Shown: positions 1-9,841, counted from the stretch's first letter. The stretch: 64,000 nucleotides of DNA from Edaphocola aurantiacus (GCF_019797745.1 NZ_VOSI01000003.1:124001-188000); one strand, 5' to 3'. Made by a program: numbers and translations. Notes: generated by a model not told the origin, from the sequence alone.

Positions 1-285
1 GAATCCGAAGTCTCCGAAACCGGCATTATTCACCAGGTAATCGATCTGAATGTTCTGGGTATGCAGCTCTTGGTATACTTCCTGTGCAGCATCGGGCAGG
101 GAGAGGTCTTTGGTCAGTACCTCTATTTTTAATGAAGGATACTGTTGCAGCAATTCGCCTTCCAGGGCTTTTAATTTGCCGGTACTACGGGCAACCAGTA
201 CCAGGTTTATACCCGCATGGGCAAAGATGCGTGCCAGTTCCAGTCCTATGCCATTGGAGGCGCCGGTAATGAGTGCAGTAGCCAT
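1..285 (-). CDS. Short-chain dehydrogenase/reductase (SDR), N-terminal part
   Basis: The gene runs off the left edge, so only the first 95 codons are present. The translation opens with MATALITGASNGIG, the glycine-rich TGxxxGIG dinucleotide-binding loop of classical SDR enzymes, and later shows NNAGFGDFG, the NNAG motif that ends the fourth beta strand. These fix the fold as an NAD(P)-dependent oxidoreductase. The catalytic S-Y-K residues lie outside the window, so the substrate cannot be inferred. The ATG at 285 directly precedes the Rossmann strand, as is usual for the family. A terminator hairpin (320-353) separates it from the upstream acyl-CoA synthetase gene, so it is probably transcribed separately. 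Confidence 0.9.
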   Translation of the reverse strand, partial: MATALITGASNGIGLELARIFAHAGINLVLVARSTGKLKALEGELLQQYPSLKIEVLTKDLSLPDAAQEVYQELHTQNIQIDYLVNNAGFGDFGF

Positions 286-319
286 AAAATCAGTTTTTAA
301 AGCAGCTATACTGCTGCGG

Positions 320-353
320 TTATATAAAAGAAGTGTTGCCCAGGCAACACTTC
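320..353 (-). terminator. Rho-independent terminator after the acyl-CoA synthetase gene
   Basis: An 11-bp perfect stem (330-340 with 343-353; GAAGTGTTGCC and its complement) has a 2-nt apex and is followed on the minus strand by TTTTATATAA. It lies just past the stop of the acyl-CoA synthetase gene and before the SDR start. Confidence 0.8.
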
Positions 354-360
354 CGTATGT

Positions 361-2154
361 TTATCTTCTGTAAATATCGTCGATCTGCTCTTTGTACTTC
401 TCTACGATAACCTTGCGTTTCAGGCTCAGTTTCGGCGTCATCGTGCCTTCTTCTACCGTCCATTCTTTTTCCAGCAGTGAAAACTTTTTCACCTGTTCAA
501 TGGCACTGAATTCCTTATTGAACTTCTCCAGGATTGCCTTGTAATGTTTCAGTACCGCCTCTTCTTTGACTGCTGCAGCATTGGTCGTAAAGTTCATGCC
601 ATTCAGCAACATCCATTTCTGCAGGTGTTCAAAATTAGGAACGATTAATGCACCGACATATTTCTCATTGGCACCTACGGCCATTACCTGTTCAATAAAA
701 CGGCTTTCTTTCAGTTTATTTTCGATAGGTTGCGGGGCAATATACTTGCCACCACTATTCTTAAACAGTTCTTTTTTACGATCGGTGATCTTCAGGAAAC
801 GACCTTCGATCATGGTGCCTATATCGCCGGTATGGAGCCATCCGTCTACAATCACATTGGCGGTCTCTTCCGGGTTTTTATAATAGCCATGCATTACATT
901 GTCCCCTTTACACAGGATCTCTCCGTCTTCTGCAATACGGATTTCTATATCGGTAATGGCCGGACCTACAGTGCGGAACATGCGATTTTCTTCTTCATAG
1001 CGGTTTACCGCAATGACCGGTGAACTCTCTGTAAGGCCATAACCTTCCATAATCGGAATCTGTGCGGCAGAAAATAAACGAGCCAGTTTCGGCGGGCAGG
1101 CGGCCCCTCCGACTACAATTGCTTTTACTTTGCCTCCCAGTGCCGCACGCCATTTATCAAAGATCAGTTTGTTGGCGATGGATAACTGAAAGTTGTACCA
1201 TGCAGAGCGGTTGCGGGTATCGTATTGATCACCCAGCTCTACAGCCCAGAAGAATAACTTGCGTTTGACACCCGTAAGGGCACTACCGGTATTCATGATC
1301 TTTTCATACACCTTTTCCAGCAGGCGGGGAACGGTCACAAACAGTGCCGGCTGTACCTCTTTGAGGTTTTCGGCAATGGTCTCCATGCTCTCGGCATAGT
1401 ATACCGAATAGCGGTTGAACAGGTAAATATAGGTAACGGTCTTTTCAAAAATATGGTTCAGTGGCAGGAAGCTCAGGCTTTTTTTATCCTCAATGCCTAT
1501 ACCATTAATCGCCTCTTCGGTGTTTTTTACATTACTGACAATATTTTTATGTGTCAGCATAACACCTTTTGGCTTGCCTGTGGTACCCGATGTGTAAATG
1601 ATGGTGGTCACCTCTTCTTCCTCAATTGCATCGCTTCTGCGTTGAATTTCGGCCAGCTCCGCGGCATCGGGTGTCTGATGCAGTACGCTCCAGTGCGGGG
1701 CATCTTCTATCTCTGCATAAGTGTAAATATATTGCAGACCAGGTATCTGCTCTCTAACACTAAGCAGCTTTTTGTACATGTTTTTATCATGCACAAAACA
1801 GTACTTTACCTCGGCCTCATTAAATATATATATGATCTCGTCCAGGTTAGTATTGGGATACAGGGGTACCAGTATGCCCCCGATTTTCTGAACGGCAAGA
1901 TCGGTAATGATCCATTCCGGGCGGCTGTTGCTGATAATACCCACCTTTTCGCGGGCTTCTGTACCCTCTAACTGCTGCAATCCTAAACGGATCAGGCCAT
2001 TGGCCAGTGCATGCACCGAGTCAATCACCTGCAGCCCTGACAGGGGTTGGTATTGTTTATTCTTTTTTCCGGCCAGTAAAACTTCTTTATCACCTATGCG
2101 GTCCGGTGCAATACAATCAAAAAGACGGGTATAGTTATGATTCATATGGTGCAT
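361..2154 (-). CDS. Long-chain fatty-acid--CoA ligase (AMP-forming)
   Basis: This 597-aa enzyme activates fatty acids to acyl-CoA through an acyl-adenylate intermediate, feeding beta-oxidation or lipid synthesis. All ANL-superfamily landmarks are visible: P-loop YTSGTTGKPKG (about residues 187-197), GYGLTESSPV (371-380), HTGDIG (441-446) and the hinge ITDRKKELFKNSGGK (456-470). The last motif, with PQPIEN after it, is typical of the long-chain/very-long-chain (FadD15, FAA1) branch. Length is normal for that branch. Start choice lies between ATG at 2154 and ATG at 2145; the protein has no signal peptide and should be cytoplasmic or peripheral membrane. It stands alone, with the ABC-F gene upstream on the same strand behind a weak terminator. 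Confidence 0.95.
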   Translation of the reverse strand: MHHMNHNYTRLFDCIAPDRIGDKEVLLAGKKNKQYQPLSGLQVIDSVHALANGLIRLGLQQLEGTEAREKVGIISNSRPEWIITDLAVQKIGGILVPLYPNTNLDEIIYIFNEAEVKYCFVHDKNMYKKLLSVREQIPGLQYIYTYAEIEDAPHWSVLHQTPDAAELAEIQRRSDAIEEEEVTTIIYTSGTTGKPKGVMLTHKNIVSNVKNTEEAINGIGIEDKKSLSFLPLNHIFEKTVTYIYLFNRYSVYYAESMETIAENLKEVQPALFVTVPRLLEKVYEKIMNTGSALTGVKRKLFFWAVELGDQYDTRNRSAWYNFQLSIANKLIFDKWRAALGGKVKAIVVGGAACPPKLARLFSAAQIPIMEGYGLTESSPVIAVNRYEEENRMFRTVGPAITDIEIRIAEDGEILCKGDNVMHGYYKNPEETANVIVDGWLHTGDIGTMIEGRFLKITDRKKELFKNSGGKYIAPQPIENKLKESRFIEQVMAVGANEKYVGALIVPNFEHLQKWMLLNGMNFTTNAAAVKEEAVLKHYKAILEKFNKEFSAIEQVKKFSLLEKEWTVEEGTMTPKLSLKRKVIVEKYKEQIDDIYRR

Positions 2155-2198
2155 GTTTTCTTGTATAAAAATATACTTTTTTCATGTCTTATGTTTAA

Positions 2199-2215
2199 GC
2201 AGGCGGTTTGCCTGC
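2199..2215 (-). terminator. Possible terminator after the ABC-F gene
   Basis: GCAGGC (2199-2204) and GCCTGC (2210-2215) form a 6-bp stem with a 5-nt loop just after the ABC-F stop codon. The trailing minus-strand sequence is only moderately T-rich, so this is a weak call. Confidence 0.45.
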
Positions 2216-2223
2216 ACTCAAAT

Positions 2224-4122
2224 TTAACGTTCGCTCAATTCCAGCCAGCGCATTTCTTTTTCATCCAGTTCCTGTATGATGGCCGAAATACGGTCGCCCA
2301 TTTTCTGCAAATCCAGGAAGTCAATGCCCGTATGGCTCATCGCTTCTTCGAGTTTTGCTTTTTCTGCCTCCAGTGCGGGGATGACTTTATTCAATTCTTC
2401 CAGTTCTCTTTTTTCTTTAAACGAAAGCTTTGCCGGTGCAGCAGGCTTGGCCTGAGTTACGGTTTCCGTAACTTCTTCTACGATTACCGGTGGCTGTTCT
2501 GTCATAGATTGTGCTTTCTGCTCTTCACGGGCGATCTCGCGGTATTGCGAATAGTTACCCGGGAAGTCGCGGATCTCGCCATTACCTTCAAATACAAACA
2601 GGTGATCGACCAGCTTATCCATAAAGTAACGGTCATGCGATACGATAATGATACAGCCCGGATATTCTGCCAGGAAATCTTCAAGAATGTCCAGCGTAGG
2701 AAGATCAAGGTCATTGGTCGGTTCATCCAATACCAGGAAGTTCGGATTGCGGAAGAGGATGGACAGCAGCTGTAATCGCTTTTTCTCACCACCGCTCAGT
2801 TTGGAAATGAAGGTAAACTGTTTCTGCGGGGTGAAGAGGAAGCGCTCCAGAAACTGGGCTGCGCTTACTTTTGTGCCATCTGCCAGCGGGAAATACTCTG
2901 CAATATTTTTTACAAATTCAATGACCCGCACATCTTCTTTGATCACCAGCCCTTCCTGTGAGAAATCACCGAATACAATGGTATCACCGATGTTGATCTT
3001 ACCACTGTCAGCCGGTTCTTTGCCCAACAGCATATTGATAAAGGTAGATTTACCGGCACCGTTCACACCCACAACCCCTACACGTTCTCCTTTTTTGAAA
3101 GTATAATCAAAGCCTTTCAGGATTACTTTCTCTCCGAAAGATTTATACAGTTTTTTTATCTCCAGTATCTTTCCGCCGAGACGCGTCATTTTGACCTGCA
3201 GTTCCAGCTGTGCTTCCTGTATTTTCTTCTGTGCACGGGCTTTCCAGTCATAGAAAGCATCTTCACGTGCTTTAGACTTGGTCGTACGTGCCTTAGGTTG
3301 CTTGCGCATCCATTCCAGTTCTTTGCGGTAACGGTTGCGTGCCTTGTCTATGCTGGCTTGCTCTATTTCGGAACGCAGTGCCTTTTGCTCCAGGAAGCGT
3401 TCGTAATTGCCTTTGGTATGGAATATTTTGGTCTGGTCTATTTCTAATATATCGGTACAGATATTGTCCAGGAAGTAACGATCGTGGGTTACCAGCAGCA
3501 GGGTCAGTTTATCCTGGCTCAGGTAGTGTTCCAGCCATTCAATCATGCCTACATCCAGGTGGTTGGTCGGTTCATCCATGATCAGCAGGGTATGCCTGTG
3601 CTCAAAATCCATATCGATCAGTACTTTGGCCAGGGCGATACGTTTTTTCTGACCGCCGGACAGTTTACTTACCTGTTGGTCCAGGTGATGGATGTTCAAC
3701 TTACCTAAAATCTGCTTTACCGTACTGTCGTAGTGCCATGCATTGAGGTTGTCCATCTCCTGTATCGCGGCAGCGAGTTCTGCCTCATCGGGTGTGGTAT
3801 CGCTTTCGGTCAGTTGCTCATAACGCTTCAGCGCATTCACTATAGGGTGGTCATAGCTGAATATATTTTCCAGGATGGTGCGTGCATCATTCAGATAAGG
3901 ATCCTGATCCAGCAACACCACTTTTACATCTTTATGTACCCATACTGTTCCTTCATCCGGAATTTCCTGTCCGCAGAGGATCTTGAGCAGGGTTGATTTG
4001 CCTGCACCATTGAGGGCTACCAGGGCTATTTTGTCACCCTCATTGATATGAAAACTGATGTTTTCAAATAAGGGTTTGTCTGCATATGTTTTGCTTAAAT
4101 TGTCTACTGATACGTAATGCAT
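2224..4122 (-). CDS. ABC-F family ATPase (Uup-like)
   Basis: This 632-aa protein has two ATP-binding cassettes in one chain and no membrane segment, the ABC-F layout. Members act on the ribosome or on nucleic acid rather than in transport. Cassette 1 has Walker A ALNGAGKST (36-44), signature LSGGQ (154-158) and Walker B MDEPTNHLD (182-190). Cassette 2 has GVNGAGKST (about 352-360) and LSGGE (442-446). Both carry the VTHDRYF/VSHDRYF switch-histidine block. The charged linker of about residues 240-310 is the ABC-F signature region, and a Lys/Glu-rich coiled coil fills about residues 560-632, as in Uup. The ATG at 4122 is only 4 nt from a TATCTTTG promoter box, so the mRNA may be leaderless. A role in antibiotic resistance cannot be told from sequence alone. 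Confidence 0.93.
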   Translation of the reverse strand: MHYVSVDNLSKTYADKPLFENISFHINEGDKIALVALNGAGKSTLLKILCGQEIPDEGTVWVHKDVKVVLLDQDPYLNDARTILENIFSYDHPIVNALKRYEQLTESDTTPDEAELAAAIQEMDNLNAWHYDSTVKQILGKLNIHHLDQQVSKLSGGQKKRIALAKVLIDMDFEHRHTLLIMDEPTNHLDVGMIEWLEHYLSQDKLTLLLVTHDRYFLDNICTDILEIDQTKIFHTKGNYERFLEQKALRSEIEQASIDKARNRYRKELEWMRKQPKARTTKSKAREDAFYDWKARAQKKIQEAQLELQVKMTRLGGKILEIKKLYKSFGEKVILKGFDYTFKKGERVGVVGVNGAGKSTFINMLLGKEPADSGKINIGDTIVFGDFSQEGLVIKEDVRVIEFVKNIAEYFPLADGTKVSAAQFLERFLFTPQKQFTFISKLSGGEKKRLQLLSILFRNPNFLVLDEPTNDLDLPTLDILEDFLAEYPGCIIIVSHDRYFMDKLVDHLFVFEGNGEIRDFPGNYSQYREIAREEQKAQSMTEQPPVIVEEVTETVTQAKPAAPAKLSFKEKRELEELNKVIPALEAEKAKLEEAMSHTGIDFLDLQKMGDRISAIIQELDEKEMRWLELSER

Positions 4123-4126
4123 GGCG

Positions 4127-4134
4127 CAAAGATA
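4127..4134 (-). promoter_or_regulatory. -7 promoter box for the ABC-F gene
   Basis: TATCTTTG on the minus strand matches the Bacteroidota -7 consensus TAnnTTTG exactly. Only 4 nt separate it from the ATG, placing the transcription start at or next to the start codon. Confidence 0.65.
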
Positions 4135-4286
4135 TTACTCGCAACGCGTATTGCCTTGTATACACGGAATAATTTATAGATGCTGAAGATTATATCTGTT
4201 TAAAAAATGGTAATTCCTTTGTACTGATAAGGCTTTTGTGCTAATTAAATGCGATATTTGAGCATTGGTAAAAGCCTAGAAAATCA

Positions 4287-5354
4287 ATGAAGCTCAATTT
4301 CAATGCGGGTCCTGCCGCACTACCCGGGGAGGTGCTCGAAACCGCTTCCCGTTCTGTACTGGAATATAAAGATTCCGGTATGTCCATCCTCAGCTTACCG
4401 CACCGGGGGCCTCACTTTAAAGCTATACTGGAAGATGCCCGTAAGCATGTATTGCAATTGCTGGGGCTGAGCGAGGAGGAGTATGCTGTTATGTGGTTTC
4501 AGGGTGGTGGCAGATTACAGTTTGAAATGATTCCGATGAATTTTCTCCCGGATGGTGCTACTGCTGCGTATATCGATTCCGGCCGATGGGCTGCAGATGC
4601 GATGAGCAATGCAGAGCGCTACGGGAAAGTGCATATAGCAGCCAGTTCCCGTGAGGATGATTACAAACAGGTGCCTACGACATGGAATATCCCGGACGAT
4701 GCGGCTTACCTGCATCTTACGGCCAATAATACCATCTATGGTACACAATCATTCACCTTTCCCGATACTGATGTGCCGGTCATTGCGGACTTCAGTTCCG
4801 AACTGTTCAGCCGTAAACTGGATTACAGCCGCTTTGCTATGATCTATGCTGTGGCACAGAAAAATATAGGACCATCCGGTACTACACTGGTGATCGCCCG
4901 TAAAGATTTTATACAACAGACCGTAAAGGAATTGCCGGAGATCCTGAGCTATAAGGCTATGGCCGAAAAGAATTCGCTGGTCAACACAGCACCGGTATTC
5001 TCTATTTATGTTTCCTCGCTATACCTGGGCTGGATGGCCGCAAAAGGTATGGATGCTATAGAGCAGGAAAGTATTGCTAAATCGCAACTGTTGTACAATT
5101 ACATTGACCAGAGCAGTCTGTACTACACTGTAGCAGCACCGGACAGCCGCAGTCGCATGAATGTATGCTGTCGCCTGCGCAGGGAGGAACTGACGGATGC
5201 ATTGGTCGCCTTTGCCGCAGAGCGGGGTATACTGGGCATTGGCGGACACCGCAACATTGGCGGTTTGCGTATTTCGATCTATAATGCGATCAGCCTGCAG
5301 GATACAGAACAACTGCTGGCAGTACTAAAAGAATTTGAACAAATGCATGCTTAG
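4287..5354 (+). CDS. serC: Phosphoserine aminotransferase
   Basis: SerC converts 3-phosphohydroxypyruvate and glutamate to phosphoserine (serine synthesis) and can also serve pyridoxal-phosphate synthesis. The 355-aa length is normal for this fold-type I, PLP-dependent enzyme. Diagnostic stretches are NFNAGPAALP at the N-terminus, the FQGGGRLQFEM block, ANNTIYGTQ, and AVAQKNIGPSG, whose lysine (K192) should form the PLP Schiff base. The C-terminal GHRNIGGLRISIYNA block is also conserved. The stop codon is followed with no gap by the ATG of the transglutaminase gene, so the two are almost certainly co-transcribed. The serA partner often found next door is not in this window. Confidence 0.96.
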   Translation: MKLNFNAGPAALPGEVLETASRSVLEYKDSGMSILSLPHRGPHFKAILEDARKHVLQLLGLSEEEYAVMWFQGGGRLQFEMIPMNFLPDGATAAYIDSGRWAADAMSNAERYGKVHIAASSREDDYKQVPTTWNIPDDAAYLHLTANNTIYGTQSFTFPDTDVPVIADFSSELFSRKLDYSRFAMIYAVAQKNIGPSGTTLVIARKDFIQQTVKELPEILSYKAMAEKNSLVNTAPVFSIYVSSLYLGWMAAKGMDAIEQESIAKSQLLYNYIDQSSLYYTVAAPDSRSRMNVCCRLRREELTDALVAFAAERGILGIGGHRNIGGLRISIYNAISLQDTEQLLAVLKEFEQMHA

Positions 5355-7970
5355 ATGAGCGTAACGGACAAGAGGCATATAAAAGACACGCTGGCGAAAA
5401 CATTGTTTCTCGTATTACCGACTATGCTGGTCTGCTATTTCATTTTATGGAATGCAGCGCAGTTCTATGCGGTACTGATGGAGCAGCAATATCTGCAACA
5501 TACCCTTTTTCTGGAAATGGGTATCCTGGTTGCGGTACTGTTTTATAGTTTTCGTTTCCGGTTTGTATCTACTTTTATCGTGTTGCTCCTGTTCCTGTAT
5601 TTTATTTATATAGCCATGGATCATACCGTATTCGGCAGCGTAGATATGTTCTTCGTTACGGTACAGTTTATGATCTTCGCTCTCCTGTTTTCCTTTGGCT
5701 GGTTATTGGGCTGGGGGTTTTCCAGGAAACGATATTTCCCACTGATTGCAGCAGGTATTTTCTTCCTGGTGAGTGTATTGATGATCGTACGACAGGCCGA
5801 TCTGAGTGTGCGCAGCCTTTTGCTGGCCTTTGTGCCGGTACTGCTCTATACAATTTATATTATTTATGCAGTACAGGTGATATACAATCATAAAGATCTG
5901 TCACAACCGTATTGGGGCCACTTATTACGCAGGTTGGGCTTGTTTCTTGTGCTGAGCTCATTATTGCTGACGGGTATTATCTGGTATTTTGAAGATGATC
6001 TGCGCAAAGCGGTAGAGGAGGTGAGTGCGGGCGGTAAGGCTGGTGCCAATTCTATGTTGCAGCGTAATAAGGATGGCAGTGTTAGTATGAAAGACCGCAA
6101 TCAGTTGTCCGGCAATCAGAGCCGGGGCAAGCAATTGCTGTTTGTGGCACATATCAAAAACTTCTTCCCGGGTACGGATGATGTGCCCAATCCGCTATAC
6201 CTTACAGCATTTTATTATTCCCGTTTCGATAATGAAACGGAGACCTTTGAACGGGATAAAAAGATTCCGAGAAATGACCTGTTCCTGCCCAATCCGGGCA
6301 GTATTCCCCTGTATTTTACCAAAACCGACTCTACCGTACTGGAAGATGCACTGCAGGAAAAGCAGAAGAAGGTGGTGGAGATAGAGGTGTATAAAACACA
6401 ATTGTCCCCTTCTGAATTTGTAGCACCCAGTGTTTCCTTTTTTGTGCAGCCTATAGGGATTGATCCCGATAACCAGCAGGAGTATCATTCTGCTTACCGG
6501 GCCAAGAGTTATGTGTCTGAACTGAATTCAGCCTACTTTGTCTATAATGCACCGGATAATCTGCAGTTACAACAGTTTCAGAATATGCGCTTCGATCTGC
6601 TGCGCCAGGTGACGGATTACAGTGCTGTGCCCTTGCCGGTGATGCAGTATTATACGCAGTTTCCGACCAATACTAAATATGAACCAATAGCGGCGCTGGC
6701 CCGTAAAATCACGGCAGGTAAAACAACGGCGATTGATAAAATTATTGCTATCCGTGATTATTTCCTGTCGAAGGATGAGAATGGGAAGCCCTTATTTCAA
6801 TACTCCGACAACCCGGGCATACCCGATATCCCGAGTGCGAGCAAACTGAATTATTTCCTGTTTGAAAACAGGAAAGGCTACTGTGCTTACTATGCCGGAG
6901 CCACGCTGTTTATGCTGCGTGCCCTGGGTATTCCCTCCCGTATTACGGTTGGCTTTATGACGGTAGACCGCAGTGGTAATAACAATAAGGGCTGGTACTG
7001 GTATTATTCCGATCAGGCGCATGCCTGGGTGCAGGTATACTTCCCCGGTTATGGCTGGCTTGATTTTGATACAACGATTGGTAATGATGATGCCCGCGAT
7101 AGTCCGCAACCAGATGGTACCCCGCCAACCCCGCAGGGCAATGCTTTGCTGGCGGCAGATGGGATGATTACGCAGGTAGATCCAAATAAGAAAACCGTGC
7201 AACTGAAGACGAGGAATGTTGTCTTTAAAGATAAACCTTACCAGCAGCAGAATCCTGTTGTGCTGACCATAGATATTAGTCATGCCAAGATCCGTAAGGA
7301 TAGTGCAACGGTGGATATTACGTCGGTTAAGGTTAATGACAGTGCTACGGCTATTTCCTATGCAGAAGCATTAAAGCCGGTTACCGTTTCGGGAGATATG
7401 GCACAATTGGTAGCTGCGCTGCCAGTGCAGATTCCGGCAGATGAATTACGCCTGAAAACCAAACAGGATGATCATACGGTACAGACAACTAGCGGAGATG
7501 CCGCAGATAATTCCTGGACCCGTCAGCAGATCCTGTTGCTGATTGCGGGCATAATACTCTTACTGGGACTGGCATTTATATTCCTTCCATTATGGTACAC
7601 TTTGTACCTGAACCTGCGCCGGAAATGGAGTAAAACCGTACCGGAAAGGGCTTACTGGGATGATCGCTATATGCAGTTCTACTGGTATCAGCATAAACAA
7701 TTTCAGGGAGATCGTACCCTCTGGCAGTTTGCGCAGGATATTGATCAGCGCTATCAGGTAGGCTATGCTTCATTTGTACAGTTATACCTGAAATTGAAAT
7801 ACGGTTCGGGTGTACTGAATGAAACGGAACAGCAGCAATTACGCGCATACAGACCTTCATTCAAAAGAAGGATTACCAAAGCGATGCCGCAGACCTTTAT
7901 GCAGCGGGTAAAAGTCTGGCTGAATCCATTAAGGACAATTGGTTTCTGGCAGCACAGGCGCAGCGTATAG
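5355..7970 (+). CDS. Membrane-anchored transglutaminase-like protein (TgpA type)
   Basis: The 871-aa protein starts with about seven or eight hydrophobic helices (residues 15-215), continues as a large extracytoplasmic region, and ends with one more membrane helix (about 710-735) and a basic cytoplasmic tail. The outer part holds a papain-like transglutaminase core: Cys510 in KGYCAYYAGATL, His556 in QAHAWVQV and Asp570 in GWLDFD, a complete Cys-His-Asp triad. This is the TgpA/DUF3488 layout; members may crosslink or cleave envelope proteins, but the substrate here is unknown. The ATG immediately follows the serC stop codon, implying translational coupling with a metabolic gene of no obvious relation. 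Confidence 0.88.
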   Translation: MSVTDKRHIKDTLAKTLFLVLPTMLVCYFILWNAAQFYAVLMEQQYLQHTLFLEMGILVAVLFYSFRFRFVSTFIVLLLFLYFIYIAMDHTVFGSVDMFFVTVQFMIFALLFSFGWLLGWGFSRKRYFPLIAAGIFFLVSVLMIVRQADLSVRSLLLAFVPVLLYTIYIIYAVQVIYNHKDLSQPYWGHLLRRLGLFLVLSSLLLTGIIWYFEDDLRKAVEEVSAGGKAGANSMLQRNKDGSVSMKDRNQLSGNQSRGKQLLFVAHIKNFFPGTDDVPNPLYLTAFYYSRFDNETETFERDKKIPRNDLFLPNPGSIPLYFTKTDSTVLEDALQEKQKKVVEIEVYKTQLSPSEFVAPSVSFFVQPIGIDPDNQQEYHSAYRAKSYVSELNSAYFVYNAPDNLQLQQFQNMRFDLLRQVTDYSAVPLPVMQYYTQFPTNTKYEPIAALARKITAGKTTAIDKIIAIRDYFLSKDENGKPLFQYSDNPGIPDIPSASKLNYFLFENRKGYCAYYAGATLFMLRALGIPSRITVGFMTVDRSGNNNKGWYWYYSDQAHAWVQVYFPGYGWLDFDTTIGNDDARDSPQPDGTPPTPQGNALLAADGMITQVDPNKKTVQLKTRNVVFKDKPYQQQNPVVLTIDISHAKIRKDSATVDITSVKVNDSATAISYAEALKPVTVSGDMAQLVAALPVQIPADELRLKTKQDDHTVQTTSGDAADNSWTRQQILLLIAGIILLLGLAFIFLPLWYTLYLNLRRKWSKTVPERAYWDDRYMQFYWYQHKQFQGDRTLWQFAQDIDQRYQVGYASFVQLYLKLKYGSGVLNETEQQQLRAYRPSFKRRITKAMPQTFMQRVKVWLNPLRTIGFWQHRRSV

Positions 7971-8072
7971 TATTAATACGGATTTTTACAAATCTTTGCC
8001 AAGACATTTCACTTTTTAGAGATAATCATCTACATTAGCGCTCATTTTAACATTTTTTTAGAAGAGCGAAAT

Positions 8073-9719
8073 ATGAAGAAAATAACTTTACTGTTAGCTG
8101 CATTTCTGTGCATACAGGCGCCGAAAGCAATGGCACAAATGAATGTAGTGGCCGAGTCGGAAACCTTTCAGGAGTATGAATCCGGTCACCTGAAGATCGT
8201 AAGCCTTAAGAATAAGGAAACCGCTTTACTGCATTTCAATAATCATCGTTCCATTGACTGGAAGATGTATGATGCCGCGCATAAGCTGAAATTTGAAAAA
8301 TCTATTAAGCCTGCTACTCCGTACAAAATGAAGGGTGGTGAGGTGCTGGGTGTTTTTGAAACAACAGAGGGCATTACTGCCATTTATTCTTCCTATTATC
8401 ATCGTGTACCTACATTGAACAGAATTGTGCTTGACCCGGCTACGGGTGAGGTTAAACAGGACCAGGTTATTGCGAAGCTGAAGCGCCTGCGTTTTTTTGA
8501 TGGGTATGCTATGGCCTTCGGTGGTGTGCCTTTGCCGGAATTCTTTCTGAATCTGGATGAGGAGACTGGCTGCTATGCGGTTGCGCAATACAACACATTT
8601 GAGTCTGACCGTAACAGGCGTATACAGGTTGTACACTATAATAACAGTAATAAGGAAATCGCGAGGGCCTATTATCAATCGCCTAAAAACAAGTATAAGT
8701 ACCTGGAGTTTCTTGATCTGGCTACCATCGGCTCTAAAGAGGTGGTGGTTTCTGTACTGGGCAGAAATACGGTGGCTTCTGGTGGAGACAGAGCAGGTAT
8801 ATTGCTTATGGGCTCTCTTAAGGAAGGTGCAAAAGCATTTGATATGCAAAAGGTAAATTACAATTCGGGCAGACCAAGTAAAATTAAGTCTGCGCTCACC
8901 CGTTACAATCCGCATACAGGAGATATTTATATGCTTACCCTGGAGACTACGGGCAAAAAGAAGAATATGACGCAGTTCCGCTCTCAGTTAAGTATTATGG
9001 ATGCAGACCGGAAAGTTAATTCACGTGTTGTTACGACAAAGAAGATACAGGAACTCACAAAGAAGCACTACAAAAAGGATAATGTGTTCCTGGCTGTACC
9101 GCAGAACCTGTATATCAATAAAGATGGTGGCTTTTCTATCTTATTTGAAGAAGAAAGGCTGGTAACGACAACCAGTACTTCGGGTACAGGTTCCAGTATG
9201 ATGACCAAAGTGCGTACCACCTGTACGATGGGAGATATAGGGGTGCAGCATTATGATAAAGAAGGTAATGAGCAAGATGTATATTATATTCCTAAGAGCC
9301 ATTACTACGGTACGCTTATTCCCGATTACATGTATAATGCCAAGGTGCAGCAGTGTGGGGTAAGACTGAGCTGGGGATACCAGTTTAAATCCTTTGCATA
9401 TGTACCGGTTGGAGAAAGAGGTTATGTATTGTTCAACGATATAGAACGCAATGCTAAAAAGGTGGAGAAGAAGCGTGAGGTCTCTACTGTATCGGCTGCC
9501 GGAGATTTAGAAGCTTTTGTGTTTGACCTGAATGAACAAGAGGCTATTCCGGTGCGTAAGCAGATTTTTGAAGAAGAAGGAAAAAATGATCGGAGCCTGG
9601 GCCTGTTCAATGGTTCTGATTATAACGCGGCACAGAAACTGATGACCGTTGTAGTAACCCAGCCAAGAAAGAAAGATGCCCGTACCAATACCAAGGTGGT
9701 ATGGTTAAGTGTACAATAA
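8073..9719 (+). CDS. Secreted protein of unknown function
   Basis: I do not recognise this 548-aa protein. It begins with a clear signal peptide (MKKITLLLAAFLCIQAPKAMA, cut before Q), has no further membrane segment and no lipobox, so it should be periplasmic or secreted. The body is rich in alternating beta-type segments and short kinship is possible with beta-propeller-like proteins, but no catalytic motif or sorting domain stands out. The last residues (TNTKVVWLSVQ) do not resemble a T9SS domain. It is a single-gene unit: about 100 nt separate it from the transglutaminase gene and a 46-bp palindromic terminator follows. Confidence 0.85.
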   Translation: MKKITLLLAAFLCIQAPKAMAQMNVVAESETFQEYESGHLKIVSLKNKETALLHFNNHRSIDWKMYDAAHKLKFEKSIKPATPYKMKGGEVLGVFETTEGITAIYSSYYHRVPTLNRIVLDPATGEVKQDQVIAKLKRLRFFDGYAMAFGGVPLPEFFLNLDEETGCYAVAQYNTFESDRNRRIQVVHYNNSNKEIARAYYQSPKNKYKYLEFLDLATIGSKEVVVSVLGRNTVASGGDRAGILLMGSLKEGAKAFDMQKVNYNSGRPSKIKSALTRYNPHTGDIYMLTLETTGKKKNMTQFRSQLSIMDADRKVNSRVVTTKKIQELTKKHYKKDNVFLAVPQNLYINKDGGFSILFEEERLVTTTSTSGTGSSMMTKVRTTCTMGDIGVQHYDKEGNEQDVYYIPKSHYYGTLIPDYMYNAKVQQCGVRLSWGYQFKSFAYVPVGERGYVLFNDIERNAKKVEKKREVSTVSAAGDLEAFVFDLNEQEAIPVRKQIFEEEGKNDRSLGLFNGSDYNAAQKLMTVVVTQPRKKDARTNTKVVWLSVQ

Positions 9720-9841
9720 AACAATACAGCCTGTACTTTGAGCCTGTGTATACTTGAGGGAAATGTCTCTCGTTATGGCTGATATGAGGAATGAGAGCAG
9801 TGTGTACCGGTACAAGATTTTCAGATTGAATTGTATACTTG

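Noticed and set aside
50-373. 107-codon plus-strand frame over the SDR gene and terminator
   Set aside because: It crosses a terminator hairpin and lies opposite a clear SDR sequence.
8226-8915. 229-codon open frame antisense to the secreted protein gene at 8073
   Set aside because: The composition is that of a shadow frame (many Arg, His, Ile), and the plus strand has a signal peptide and promoter-side spacing.
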